Positions 1 to 11,688 of a stretch of DNA of 64,000 bases are shown here, in pieces. Source of the stretch: Adineta steineri (lineage: Eukaryota; Rotifera; Eurotatoria; Adinetida; Adinetidae). Under the pieces are notes generated by a model. That model was not told the DNA's origin. It did not search any database and saw nothing but the letters and a program-made list of their open reading frames with translations. Each line of letters begins with the position of its first letter. Position 1 is the stretch's first letter. The DNA is taken from contig CAJNOI010000038.1 in NCBI GenBank assembly GCA_905250115.1, positions 278,308 to 342,307 on the forward strand, given 5' to 3'. The position numbers and the translations under genes were made by a program.

Positions 1-347
1 AAACATGTTTTAACATGAGAAAAATCGAGATCATCAATTGAAAGTACTGATAAATATAAATGAATTAATTTAATATGATCAACTTTTGTAAAATGAAGAC
101 CATATAATGACATAAAACGTTGTAATTTCGATGACCAATGTGAAAACCCCGGTCTTAATTCACGTAATTGTATAATACGTGATATATTTTCTTTAATTTC
201 TTCGAAAAAATCATAACCTTGCCGTTTAATTGAATCGTTAAAAGGTAAATATTTATTGAAAATATTTGGTTTTTGAAGATTATCTTCAGATGTATCCATT
301 TCATCAACATCTGTACTACGTTCACTTTCAATTTGTTGATCATCCAT
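1..347 (-). CDS. PSME4: Proteasome activator PA200/BLM10, first exon (partial)
   Basis: This is the N-terminus of the large HEAT-repeat protein that caps the 20S proteasome in the nucleus and cytosol. The minus strand is open from ATG at 347 to the window edge (about 115 codons). After an acidic start (MDDQQIESERSTDVDE) comes NKYLPFNDSIKRQGYDFF, then IIQLRELRPGFSHWSSKLQ and RFMSLYGLHFTKVDHIKLI. These line up with human PSME4 residues NKLLPYAERLD, VQLQELWPGGLFWTRKLS and YIRLYGRKFSKEDHVLFI as I remember them. The rest of the protein, normally over 1800 residues, lies to the left of the window. The start is the first in-frame ATG, and A/T-rich non-coding DNA lies upstream. Confidence 0.85.
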   Translation of the reverse strand, partial: MDDQQIESERSTDVDEMDTSEDNLQKPNIFNKYLPFNDSIKRQGYDFFEEIKENISRIIQLRELRPGFSHWSSKLQRFMSLYGLHFTKVDHIKLIHLYLSVLSIDDLDFSHVKTC

Positions 348-933
348 CTAAATAAAATATCATAGGAAAATATTTAATAAAATTAATCTTGTAAGATTTT
401 ACAATATATATATTTATATACAAGTTTTCCGTTATCTATTGTATTATATAATATAGGAATGATTATTCATCGGTATAATTCGAATGACAAATAAACAGAA
501 GAAAAAGTCGAACTAACTGATATGAAAAAAAAGAAAAAAAAATGAAGGACAAAATATTATGCTACATCATCATCATTGCAGGATCATTTCGATTCTGAAC
601 GTAATTATTGATCAAAACCTATCCATTTATTGAGCAATTGTGGGCCTTTATCTCTTCTTTATTATCAAATAACATCATAGTGCGACATCTACATAAAATG
701 AAACTATAATTATTATTCTGACACAATCTCGAATTTTTCTGATGAAATATATGGAATGAAAGAGTGTATGTTTGTTTTAATTATCTTTAATCTAAGCTAT
801 GTCTTACATATACTGAAATACTATTCTTCATTTATTGTGTATGTGACTAATGTTGCAAGATTTATTCACACAACTATGACCTCAGTTCGGTTATGTTTAG
901 ATGAATTTTAATATCTTTAAATTAAAGTATTAG
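348..933. other. Intergenic, between PSME4 and U1 gene A
   Basis: A/T-rich DNA with no ORF or repeat I can support. It probably contains the PSME4 promoter at its left end and the 3' flank of the minus-strand U1 gene at its right end. Confidence 0.5.
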
Positions 934-1095
934 GATGGCCTGCGCGAACGCAAGCCAGCGTCAAGAAATTAGCGGATCTCTTCTATTCATTAGAATAGAA
1001 AGCGTACGTCAATCATAGACCGATGTGCAATGGTCAGACCTTCACACGGCGGATCGAAGTTCTTGATCGTCGAAACCGCATCCGAAAGTAAGTAT
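934..1095 (-). ncRNA. U1 spliceosomal snRNA, divergent copy A
   Basis: Read on the minus strand, the RNA starts AUACUUACUUUCGG at 1095, the U1 5' end that pairs with 5' splice sites. The full U1 fold follows. Stem-loop I has loop CGAUCAAGAAC (U1-70K site), and stem-loop II is GACC-AUUGCACAUC-GGUC (U1A site). Stem-loop III is CUUUCUAUUC-UAAU-GAAUAGAAGAG. The Sm site is AAUUUCUUG, and the 3' hairpin is GGCUUGCG-UUCG-CGCAGGCC. Length is about 162 nt against 164 in human. Position 9 is U where canonical U1 has C, so pairing with the last exon base differs from copy B. The 3' end is set just after the last hairpin. Confidence 0.88.
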
Positions 1096-1361
1096 GAATA
1101 TTCATAAAATATTTCCATCTATTAAAATAACTTTATGCGCAAAATAAAACAGGTGAAAATAATGTAGACCATTCATGAACAAATGACGACAAGAAATCGG
1201 CGACAGTCAGAACGAAAAAACCAATTTAAACTATTGGACTAATTTTTTTCAGAAGAACAGAAAAAAAGTGAATCATAGTGGAAGAGAGATATCAAAGTTT
1301 GACTGTGCAATTTATGCATTGTGTAATCTTATATAATAATATGTTAATGAAATTCATAAGC
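1096..1361. promoter_or_regulatory. Shared upstream region of the divergent U1 genes
   Basis: These 266 bp separate the 5' ends of the two head-to-head U1 genes, so both snRNA promoters should lie here. I could not identify a convincing proximal sequence element shared by both sides. The assignment rests on position only. Confidence 0.45.
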
Positions 1362-1524
1362 ATACTTACCTGCCACAGGAACTTCCTTGAACATGAAGAA
1401 GGAAGCCCCTGGCGGAGGCCTTGTCATTGCACATCGACAACGCTAAAGCCAGCGAAAGGTTCACATAGAACTTTCTCGAGTGGATCATTTTTCCCAACGG
1501 ATCGAGCGTTCGCGCTTGATCCTG
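1362..1524 (+). ncRNA. U1 spliceosomal snRNA, copy B (canonical 5' end)
   Basis: The RNA starts with canonical AUACUUACCUG at 1362. Stem-loop I is CUUCCUU-GAACAUGAAG-AAGGAAG (U1-70K loop). Stem-loop II is UUGUC-AUUGCACAUC-GACAA, with the same ten-base U1A loop as copy A. Stem-loop III is GAAAGGUUC-ACAUA-GAACUUUC. A U-rich Sm site (AUUUUUCCC) follows, and the gene ends with the perfect 10-bp hairpin GGAUCGAGCG-UUCG-CGCUUGAUCC. Length is 163 nt. Outside the loops and the 5' end it shares little primary sequence with copy A, but every helix is kept by compensating changes, as expected of functional RNA. Confidence 0.93.
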
Positions 1525-1922
1525 CTCATTAAAATTAATGATAAAAATCTTATATTGAAGATAGCATATAATGTTATTTTATTATTCTACTACATTTTGT
1601 TTTCTCGACAACAAAAAACAATTTGATATCATTTTATTTTTGAAAGGCATACATAATTCATGCAGAAATATTTTCAAGAACAATAAATCAAAGATAAATA
1701 TATTGTAAACATAAGTAACAAGAAATATAAGATAAAAAGAGATTCATTCTTTTCTTTGTTAAATAATAACATATACAAAAAAAAAAGTAACCGTATAAAT
1801 CATTAGTACTTTATTGTAGTTTCTACAATGTGTATTTTAAAATTTGATCTTGACTTAAAGCAGAAATAACTAGATAGTTTTCAAATTCACATGTAATGGA
1901 ATGTATATGTTGATGAATGAAA
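1525..1922. other. Intergenic, U1 copy B to MARVEL gene
   Basis: A/T-rich, with no ORF. It should contain the 3' UTR of the minus-strand MARVEL gene on the right. Nothing else seen. Confidence 0.5.
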
Positions 1923-2932
1923 CTATCGAATATTATTACTATTTGTATTCGTAACTGTTTCATCACGTCGAGCTAAGAAAATAGCAATAGCATTACCAGT
2001 TAAACATAAAAATGCTAAAAGTCCCATGATCTATATGAAAATAAATGATTAACTTTGTACTTATGATTTAAATACTCACTCCACCAGCAACTTGGCCTGA
2101 AATTCGACAATAATTTATTGTGATACTTGATGCAATCTAATAATATATAAACATGAATCTTTTTATTCTTTTTTTTGTTATTCATACCAAAAGATAGAGT
2201 GCATCATGTGCTGTTGCAAAGAAATCCTATAAATAAATATTATACAATCAATATATGACAATCCTCAAAAATACAGAAGCTGTCGTCTATCTATTGACTC
2301 GAAGTGATGATGTTTCGTATATGTTTGTGGACAAACGATCATCCTAACACTCTCTTCTTCTTCTTCTCCGTTATGTTTGACTCTCGACGCGTCGACTGAT
2401 CAATACATTCTATAATAATATCAATAGAATAACATACTTACCAAAAATTCAAAATCAATACCAGGAAATTTTGTTTGCAAACGAAATACAAAAACAATTA
2501 TAATTATAACTTGCATTATAATAACTAACCATGTAACAGTAGCAAGAAATACATGAGTTCCATCACATTTTTGCGTTGATACCAAACATACAAACGCAAT
2601 AAAACTAAATAACTATATATAAAGAAATGATTAGTAAACTATGTTATTTCATACGATATTCAAGATATATAAATAAATACTTGATCTATGAAATTAGCTT
2701 TCACTAGAGATCAACAGTTTAAGGTTATAAAACATATGTTCAAAATAGAACTAATTGACTTGTTTTATAAATATCAACTTACCAATGCAATAAACTTGAG
2801 AATGCCACGAATAGATGTAATATAAGCTTTATCAATACGACTTTCAGACTCTGCAGGTGGTGATGTAGTATAATTACTAGCTTGAGCATGTCCTGTTGTC
2901 ATATAATTTGATGATGTATTTTGTGCATTCAT
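1923..2932 (-). CDS. MARVEL-domain four-helix membrane protein
   Basis: Five exons (2783-2932, 2442-2612, 2188-2226, 2080-2136, 1923-2030), all joined in phase 0, give 174 residues. A hydrophilic N-terminal tail of about 35 residues is followed by RIDKAYITSIRGILKFIAL, the typical entry into a MARVEL domain. Three further hydrophobic helices follow: VTWLVIIMQVIIIIVFVF, AHDALYLLIASSITI and IMGLLAFLCLTGNAIAIF. A short polar C-terminus ends in TNTNSNNIR. MARVEL proteins (plasmolipin, CMTM, MAL) organise membrane apposition and vesicle traffic. Size and layout fit the CMTM/plasmolipin group, but I cannot name an orthologue. All splice sites are GT-AG. Confidence 0.75.
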
Positions 2933-4736
2933 ATTTTTTAGTGATGATTAATAACAACTGGTTGTTGTCGTAATCTGAAGTTGAAAAAGAAACGAATATG
3001 TCGATAATAAATTGCCTTCTCTCTCTCTCTTGTTCTATCGTCTATTCTTTCGTTTCAATAATGTACGAACGACAAGAGAGATGGATTGTCTTCTTCTTCC
3101 TCTTCTTTATCGAACTTATCTGGCATCATTGATATACATATCGAACGAGAAGAGAAGCGAGAGAGAGAGTACAACGATGTGCTCTATTTATGCGACACAA
3201 TATGAAATCTAGAGAGACGGGTCAATATATCGTTGATCAAAATCTTCAATGAGTAATGAACAAATATATACGTACACGTACACTTTCATGATCGTTTATG
3301 TCTATGTCTTGAAATAAAGAGTAAGATTAATGATTATCTCTATACTTATCATGTTCAATATGATTTATTTCTTATGAAATATCAGAACAATTATACGGAG
3401 TAGCAGCTGTTATTTCGGTTACGTATTCATACCAGATGTTTACCATAGACTGATTATTGAAAAAGACGTTATGCTATCGTTGTATTTTTTTGTCTTCTAC
3501 TTGTTTTATTTTCAAATATACGTGTATACGAATGACAACGAAATAACAATTTAATATTATATTAATTATTGAGGTAGCCCATTTGACAATTCATGTAGTG
3601 TATAATTGGACGTATCAAATAGTATATCTATGTACTTTTCTTTGATTAAAAATCGTTTATTTGACAAGACAGTGATTGACAGAAAAAAGAAGATTGAATT
3701 GATATAGTTAATAGAAAGTTGACTTTAATCTTTGTTTTTCATTGGTAAGATTAATATATCAATGCATATATATATTCAGCATCGACATTGATCAGTTTCT
3801 TGATAAAATCGATTCATTTAGTCGTATTTGAAATATATTTACATAATATCACACTGATTTTATAAGCAAAAGAAAATAATTTTTAATAATAATTCTACTG
3901 AATTAATTAGATTGCAGAAGGTTATTTGTAATGTGATATAATCAGAAACTGATTATTTGAAGAAGCAAATTTGCGTATAATCCATTTCATCCTTTAAATA
4001 TATATTTATCAAGAAATGATTATCGTTGTACATATTCTATCGATACGATACTCCTGTTTAAAAGTAGCACGAAAAAATTACTGTTTAGAAATCTTTGAAA
4101 ATTTGTAATCGTCTGTTTCGGTGTGCATAAATTTAGTCAAAGTCTATGCGATGAATGGAGCACGAACATAAAATCAATTTGACAGTTAGAAAATGTTTTT
4201 TCTTATCTAGCACATCTGTTACTAATAGACATATTATGTTTTATAGACGTCAGGTCTGTAAATCTAAATTCCAGCTCGAAAGTTACATTTATCTTCATGA
4301 TTTCAAAATTGATTGAAGATTATTTTAGTCAGAGGTATATATTAAATGAAGACAGAAAAAAAAGAAATGAAAATGAGAAGACAAAAAAAATATAGAAGTT
4401 ATCTTCGAGCGCATTTCTAACGATGAACATAATATAATAAAAACAGACAAGAGAACATCATATACAACATAGAAGAAAAAAGAGGAGGAGGGGGGGGGAG
4501 GGTAGATTAAGTAAAGTTTTGTTGGTTTCTTTTTGTTACACAGACACAATAATCCTAATAATAAATACACTGATGTGCATATCAAATAAGAAAAAGAAAA
4601 CAGAAATTCAAGTACACATATACAAACACATGAGGTGGAAGACATCGAGACAAAATTTTGGAATGTAGTCTACTAAGTAGATCGGATTGTTAATCAAAAC
4701 ACAAACAAAAAAGGAAACTAAAAATAGATGGAATAA
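2933..4736. other. Intergenic, 1.8 kb
   Basis: A/T-rich, with a purine/pyrimidine-rich patch near 3010-3180 and a G-run near 4488-4501. Short ORFs here look random. The left end should hold the MARVEL gene promoter and the right end the cytospin 3' UTR. Confidence 0.5.
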
Positions 4737-7700
4737 TTATACAGTCTGTAATGCTGAACAAAGAGTAGTTGGGATAGAATTTGATGTTCGAAGTGCTGCA
4801 CATAATGATGAAGATGACGATGACGATGATGATGATGAACTTGAAAATGATGGCGAAGAATTTGATGAAGAAAGAGGTGATGATGTTGCTTGTGGTATTG
4901 GCATTGATGGTGAAATTGGTTGACTTGTTGATAAACCTTCAAAATGACGAAATATTAATGCAACATAATACATAACACGTTCCCAATCGGGCCATTCTGA
5001 CGAACACATTTCTTCAACATCCTAATAAAATACAAAATATAATATAATATATTCATATTTTTTTTGTTTTGTTTATACCAATATTGATACAATTCCAACA
5101 CTACTAGCAACATTAAACGCTATTTCGAAACGTTTTTTCTAGAAAAAAAAAATAATTTCAATTAATTTTTTTTTCATATTAATTTTATTTACCTTTGTTT
5201 CTTTTTTAATTGTTTCAAGATCAATACAATCAGGTAGATAACAATGTAATAATGAACAAAATGCAATTCCATCTATCCATGAATTTGAAAAATTCGTTAT
5301 TGAAATTCCCTATTGAATATTCATATAATTGATATTATTCACATAAGAAAAAGATACTTACATAATTTGCTAATTTTTCTCCACACCATTTTAATAATGC
5401 ATCACGTTTACAAACACTTCCTGGCATTCGTGCAAAAACTGCTTCAACAATTGACTTCATTTCATCATATTGTTCACTAGAAAGATGATAAATATATATT
5501 TTTTTTAACAAATTAAAATTCTATACTTCGTTATCGATCGAAGTGATATATCTGATCGATGACTATTATTTAAACAAGATGTTGATGGTGATATTGTATG
5601 TTTTGTTGTAGTCGTTATTGTTGTTGTTGATAAAAGTTTTGCATCATCTGTTGTTGTACCAAATTGTCGATGATGATGATGACTATTTGTTAATAAAGCA
5701 CTTGTTTCTGTACGTGTACATGGTTGGGATAATGGACGTTGACGAATTGGAGATTCAATATGAGTAGTTAAAGAGCCTAAAATAAAAATACAAGTAAATT
5801 TATTTTTATAGATAAATATTTATATATTACTATTTCGAGAATTCGCTTCTAATGTTCGAATCATTTCTTTGATTCTTATATGGCCAAAATCTATTCAAAG
5901 AAAAATATATTAAAAGAATATCAATTCGATCTACAAAAAATCTTACCACATAATGCATTATTATGTGGATTATTGTTACGATTTGTTGGTGGTAATTGCA
6001 TCTAAACAGATCAAGCAATGTTATGATATTAAATATGAAAATAACAGTAGATTTCAATAGTGAAGTCTTTTATAGGTACAGGATTATTGAACAAACAATA
6101 TGAGATATAAACTTTGTTGATATCTTATTTTCTTAGGAAATTCTCTGATTAACTAATGTATAACAGAGTGGAACTAATCTCAAATACAAAACCTTGAGAG
6201 AAGTGTTAGCTATCGAATCCAGTTTCGAGTATCTCTCCAATACATAAGGAATGATTGGTCATAAATAATTTCATTAATATATTCGTCTCTTTCTTGAAAA
6301 ATGAAATAACAGGCATTTTAGATCTATTCGAACTTTAAAAGTTCTTCGTTTTGATTATTATATCAATAATAGAACTCTAGTTATACATCTATACCATTAC
6401 AAAGATCAACAATAGGTTATATCAAACATTCCAACTGTTGACATTTTCTCTGAGCTTATATATATATATCCGTTATTCATTTTGAACAGGTGCATTTTCC
6501 TTTCAATTATTATCACTAATCATTTTGATCATTTACTTGTCTTCGTTGAACTTCTTTATTAATTGCTTTTTCTTGTTCAATATGTTCCGTAACACGTTTA
6601 AGATCATCTGTAGCTTTTGTTAATCGATCTTCAGCATCTAAAAACAAACAAAAATAATCAAAAAGTTTGTTTTTTCGAAATATAAAATCAATACCATGTC
6701 GCATTTCACTTGCAACTCGTACAGCAATTAACATATCAGCTAATGTTTCATCTTTTTCTTGCGTAATATATTCCAGTTGTTTTTTTGTATCAGTTAATTT
6801 TTTTTCGACATCTTCAATTTGTGTTGATAATAAAGAATTTTTTTCTTTATATTCAGCAATTTTTTCTTCATAATCATCTTCTTTATCAATTAAAGCTTTT
6901 TCTAATTTACGATTTTCTTCAATCAATTCTCCACAACGTATCGATGCTAATGCTTTATCTTTAATAACTTCTTCAATTTTCATTTCTAATTCATTAATAT
7001 GTTGTTTTAAATCATGAATTTCTTTTTCATGTTTATCTTCAATTGTACGTTGATTTTGTTGTAATGTTTGATATTGTTTTTGAGAATATTTTAATGAATC
7101 ATCTAATGTCGCAATCTTTGTTTCATGTTCATATCGTTGTGTACGTAATTTTTCTTGTATATTTTGTAATTCAATATCAGATAAAGTCTTTAATTTTGTA
7201 CATTCTTCAACCTAGAAACAAAATTTATTATCGAAAAAAAATAATTTTTTGAATAGAGACTTTTTTTCGATCATTTTCAATTTGATTTTTTAATTTTTGA
7301 TTTTCTTGTTCATAACGATCACATAGTTTTTTCATTTCATTGGATTCATTTATTAAACGTTCATTTTCTTCGGTTTTTTTTTCAAGTTTGATTTTTGAAC
7401 ATAAAACATTATCATGCATTTTATCAGCATCAGTTTCATAATATTTTAATTGTTCTTCTAATTTTTGTATACGTTCATGTGTTTGTCGCTAAAGAAATTT
7501 TATGAATAGATTTTATATAGATTTTTTTTCTTCAAAAAATACTTGTTGACTTAATAGCTCATCACGTTCTTCTTGAGATTCTTGTAATAAAGATAAGAGT
7601 TTCTTTTCATCGTTGCTGTGTTCTTGCTCTAGAATAGATAAAAAAAGAAATTTTTTTTTATTGTTTAAACTATAATCTCGTGGTCGGTGAATGTGGATTT

Positions 7701-10700
7701 ATATGTTATATTATTTACCATTTCTTATCATTTGCTCCAATTGTTCATTCTTTTGTTTTAGATTACGTAATTCATTCGAACGTTCATCAACAATAAAACA
7801 CAACTGATCGCGATCCTTCTTGCCGTTTGCTAAATGTTGTTCTTGCTGTTTGATTATTGCCTGCATAGCACACATAACATAAAAGAGAACAAAAAAGAAA
7901 AGATTAACACTTGTAGTGGATGTGTATGTGTGTGTGCGTGATGGGGAAGATAAAAGAAAAAATAATAATAAATAAATAAACGAGAACAACCTATGTACTT
8001 CATATATATCTAAGAAACTCACCTGGCTATCAGTTAGTTCACGTAGAAGTGCTTGAATTTTTTCATTTTTTGATAATGACTCATCCGTTATTGCTTTAAG
8101 TTGTTGTTGTTGTACATGATGATCATGTTGATTGATTTGTAATGGTGGTGTTTGAGTTTGAATTGAATTTGTTTGAATACGACGTTTAACTGATTGATAT
8201 TGTTGAGATATTGATTGTTCATCGGAAAGTATTGTTGGTGTACGTTTATTTATTGATGTAGTTGGTCGTAAAACAGGTGGAAAAGATGATGTCGATGATG
8301 GTGAAGTATTATTATTATTATTTGTATTATTATTATTAGTATTAGTTTTTATTGATCGTTGTTTATCATGTTTAACTTCGATTTCAATTTCACTTTTATG
8401 ACGAATTTCAGATCGTGATGTTGGTACGGAACCTGTAAAATTTGTTGATTTTATTATTGAATTAGTTGAGTCACAAGTACTGGGAGTAAGAAGAGAATTA
8501 TTTGCAGGTGTATTTGGAGCTATAATATAAAAATATTTGACATAATTATAAGTACATATAAAGGTAATTTTTATTTATTAATGTAATTTGTTCCTTTTTA
8601 CCTTGATTCATTTCTTACTATCTATACTTATATATTTACAAATCTTTCACCTTGCTATTATCATCGTCTTTTCTTTTTATTAAAGTAAAATGAATTTGCT
8701 TTTCTTTTTTTTTTTTCATTTATAACACACATGGTAGTTTTAACCTTCAAAATATATGAGATGACTTTTAACGTGATAAAACTGAATAAGTTAGTTTCAT
8801 AAAATATTTATATTGATGAATTATCAATGAAGAAAAAAAGAAAATCGTCATAGGAAATCAATCTTTTTGTCACAAGAGACATTCTTGTGATTATAATTGA
8901 CTTGACTCAAGCGATTTGTACAAAAAAGAAAAAATAATATAACGCTTGAAGCGATAGACAATCTATAATTGAAAAATATCGATTTGATATACTTGTTTTT
9001 AATAGGATATCACTTTTCTTTTTACCGTAGTTATATTGTTGTCGCTTAATTTCATGCCATGTTATTGTAGACGGATATCTATCACATCTTATCGGTACCC
9101 ATACATAAGGTTTTAATGAGCAATAATTACACATCGTAATTGAAGTATTATTTAACATAATAATAATGATATCTTTTTATGTAATTAATATTAACTCACT
9201 CATATCTTATTCGGGGCTCTTTTTTTTTGTGTTATGTTTTGTCGACTAGTCATTTTTGTCGTATCACTTGTCGCCATCTCAATTATTTCAGGGACGATCA
9301 TTGATACTTTTCTTTATCATTACAACGGATTTTACAATTGACTATACTCTTTTTTCTCCTTCATTATTCATAAGAATATAAATACAAACATAACATCTAA
9401 TAAGGTCAGAACACTGATAATGATGAATATACACACATATTAAGGTGTATCATCAACCTTGATAGACGAACACAATAGACTAGCAATTTTTGCCTATCAA
9501 AATATTTGTAGTAGTAGGTAGGTACCTGTGCTGACGTCAAAAGTTACCTTCAATCTGTCTTTCATTGTAACACGTACAATATAAAAGCGAAGAAAAATCT
9601 CCGATTTTTTTTATTTGCTTCAAGTGAATATTCATACGAAAGAAAACGATAAAAGAAATAGCAAACATATATATATATATATATATATATATGATTCTAA
9701 TTAGATCATTTTTCAATATTTTACTAATCACTATGATCATTTACACACGTATTTAGTATTGAAATATTACTTTTTTTCTTTTCTTATTAAAAACGTAACT
9801 ACAACGAACACTAAATTCGACCTTATGTTATATGCATGTGTTTATTTGTCACCTAAACTTCGTATGCATACACAAATGATGTTGTAATGAACTAGCATAT
9901 ACATACAAGGACTTTTCCTTCTCCTTCCTTTTTCCTACTAACTATCATGACGATGATGCAATCGAACTAGTGCACATATACTTAAAGAAATTGAATCTGA
10001 TGGAAGATTAACAGGAGACAATGTCAACGACGATATGATATTCAATATCATACATTTCTAAGTTCTCAACTTACTTGCTGGTATAGTACAACAGATGTCG
10101 GGTAATAGAAGCAACTGAGAATCTCCAGGCAATTGATGAGTATAATTAGGTGATGTACAAGATGGTGAATTAAGATTTTTTTTAATTGTAACATAGATTG
10201 TATGACAAAATGATAGCGCATCAACATCTGAAGTAATAACCTTCTTCGATATTGGTTGTTTAGTTGATGTTGGAAAGACTGATGGTGATGAAGAAGAAAG
10301 TGGTGGATTATTTAATAGAGATGAATTTATTAAAGATGATGTTGATGATGATGTATACTCTTTTCGTTTATCAAAATAATAAAAAGAGTCTTGTTGATGC
10401 TGTTTATATTGTTGTTGGTGGTGGTGGTGGTGTTTGTGTTGATTAAATGTATTATTCATTTGACGAAGAAGAACTTGTTCTTCGTACGGTGAATAATAAG
10501 GTATTAAATTTTCATAAAACATTTTAAAAAATAAATACGAGAAGAGGAGGATTGAACAATTTTCCTCTTATCTTAATTAATCAGTTTTTTTTTAATAATA
10601 ATAAATAATGTTCGATTGAATAATAATAGTAATAGTAATAAAAGCGAATAGGTAGAAAAAACACAAGGAAGAAATAATATAATTAGAATGCAACAAGTAA

Positions 10701-11653
10701 ATAGGTATTGTATTTAAATAATCAAATAATCGTCTTATTATTGATGCATAGACGCTTTCAGTCTGTCTATATATATACTGAATTGTACTAGGCAGGAGTC
10801 CATAGAATATTAAAGAAGAGGTGGTAATTTTGACAATCATGCGCGCGGGCGCGCCACTTTAAAATGCATCGTATATTTCGAACAACGTTCGGTATACCAG
10901 AACGCAAAGAGAAAAAAACTGTATATGCATATACGTATATACTTTATCACTCTCTTTCTCTGTATAGTGTGTGCAGTATGGTGAACTGAGCCTTTAATGA
11001 TGTTACATAAGATAGAATAGCCAATGGAGTATAGTGTGAAAAATGAAATCAATTTTGTTTTTCTTACTGCCTGAATACAACGTCTTTTTCGTGCTTCATA
11101 TAATGATCAAAACGAATGCATACAAATATATCGTTTGAAGATAACATTTCATTACTAATGAACATATATCATATAAGTGAGGTTTCGCGAAAAGAAAAAC
11201 GAGAACAAAGACGAAGAGATAAAACGAATATTAAAATAATAGTCTTATTTCTTTTAAAAGGATATACACTATTCTCTATGAGGTAAATAATAGAAACCTT
11301 ATTAATAATTATTATCTTAATATCTTATTGTCAATGTATTATACACTTGATATATATAGAAATGAAATTTTTCTTTTTAGAGACATTATTTTATTTTTTT
11401 TACCTTGAAATAAGTATACGGCAAATGTTGAACATACAGATGACATTGGTCAACCTTCAGTAGTTATTTAACATAGATTTGATTCACGTGAAAAAAAAGC
11501 GAAATCCTATTTTGTCTGGCTTAACAATAATTGAAAAAGGATGAATACAAATTTCTGCTTACTTAAAACAAAAGATGTATATTCGATTTTTTTTCTTCAT
11601 TCCTCATCGGATTGATTGTGCAAATAGACAGATCTATTTTTATTCTATTATAT

Positions 11654-11688
<35 letters not shown>

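Noticed and set aside
1278-1532. 84-codon ORF on the plus strand
   Set aside because: It overlaps the U1 snRNA gene in full; its coding appearance comes from RNA sequence with paired stems.
3012-3212. 66-codon ORF
   Set aside because: Low-complexity pyrimidine/purine tract with no splice context or similarity; looks random.
4687-4975. Plus-strand ORFs with poly-Asp or poly-Met
   Set aside because: They are the complement of the poly-Ser tail of the cytospin gene on the minus strand.
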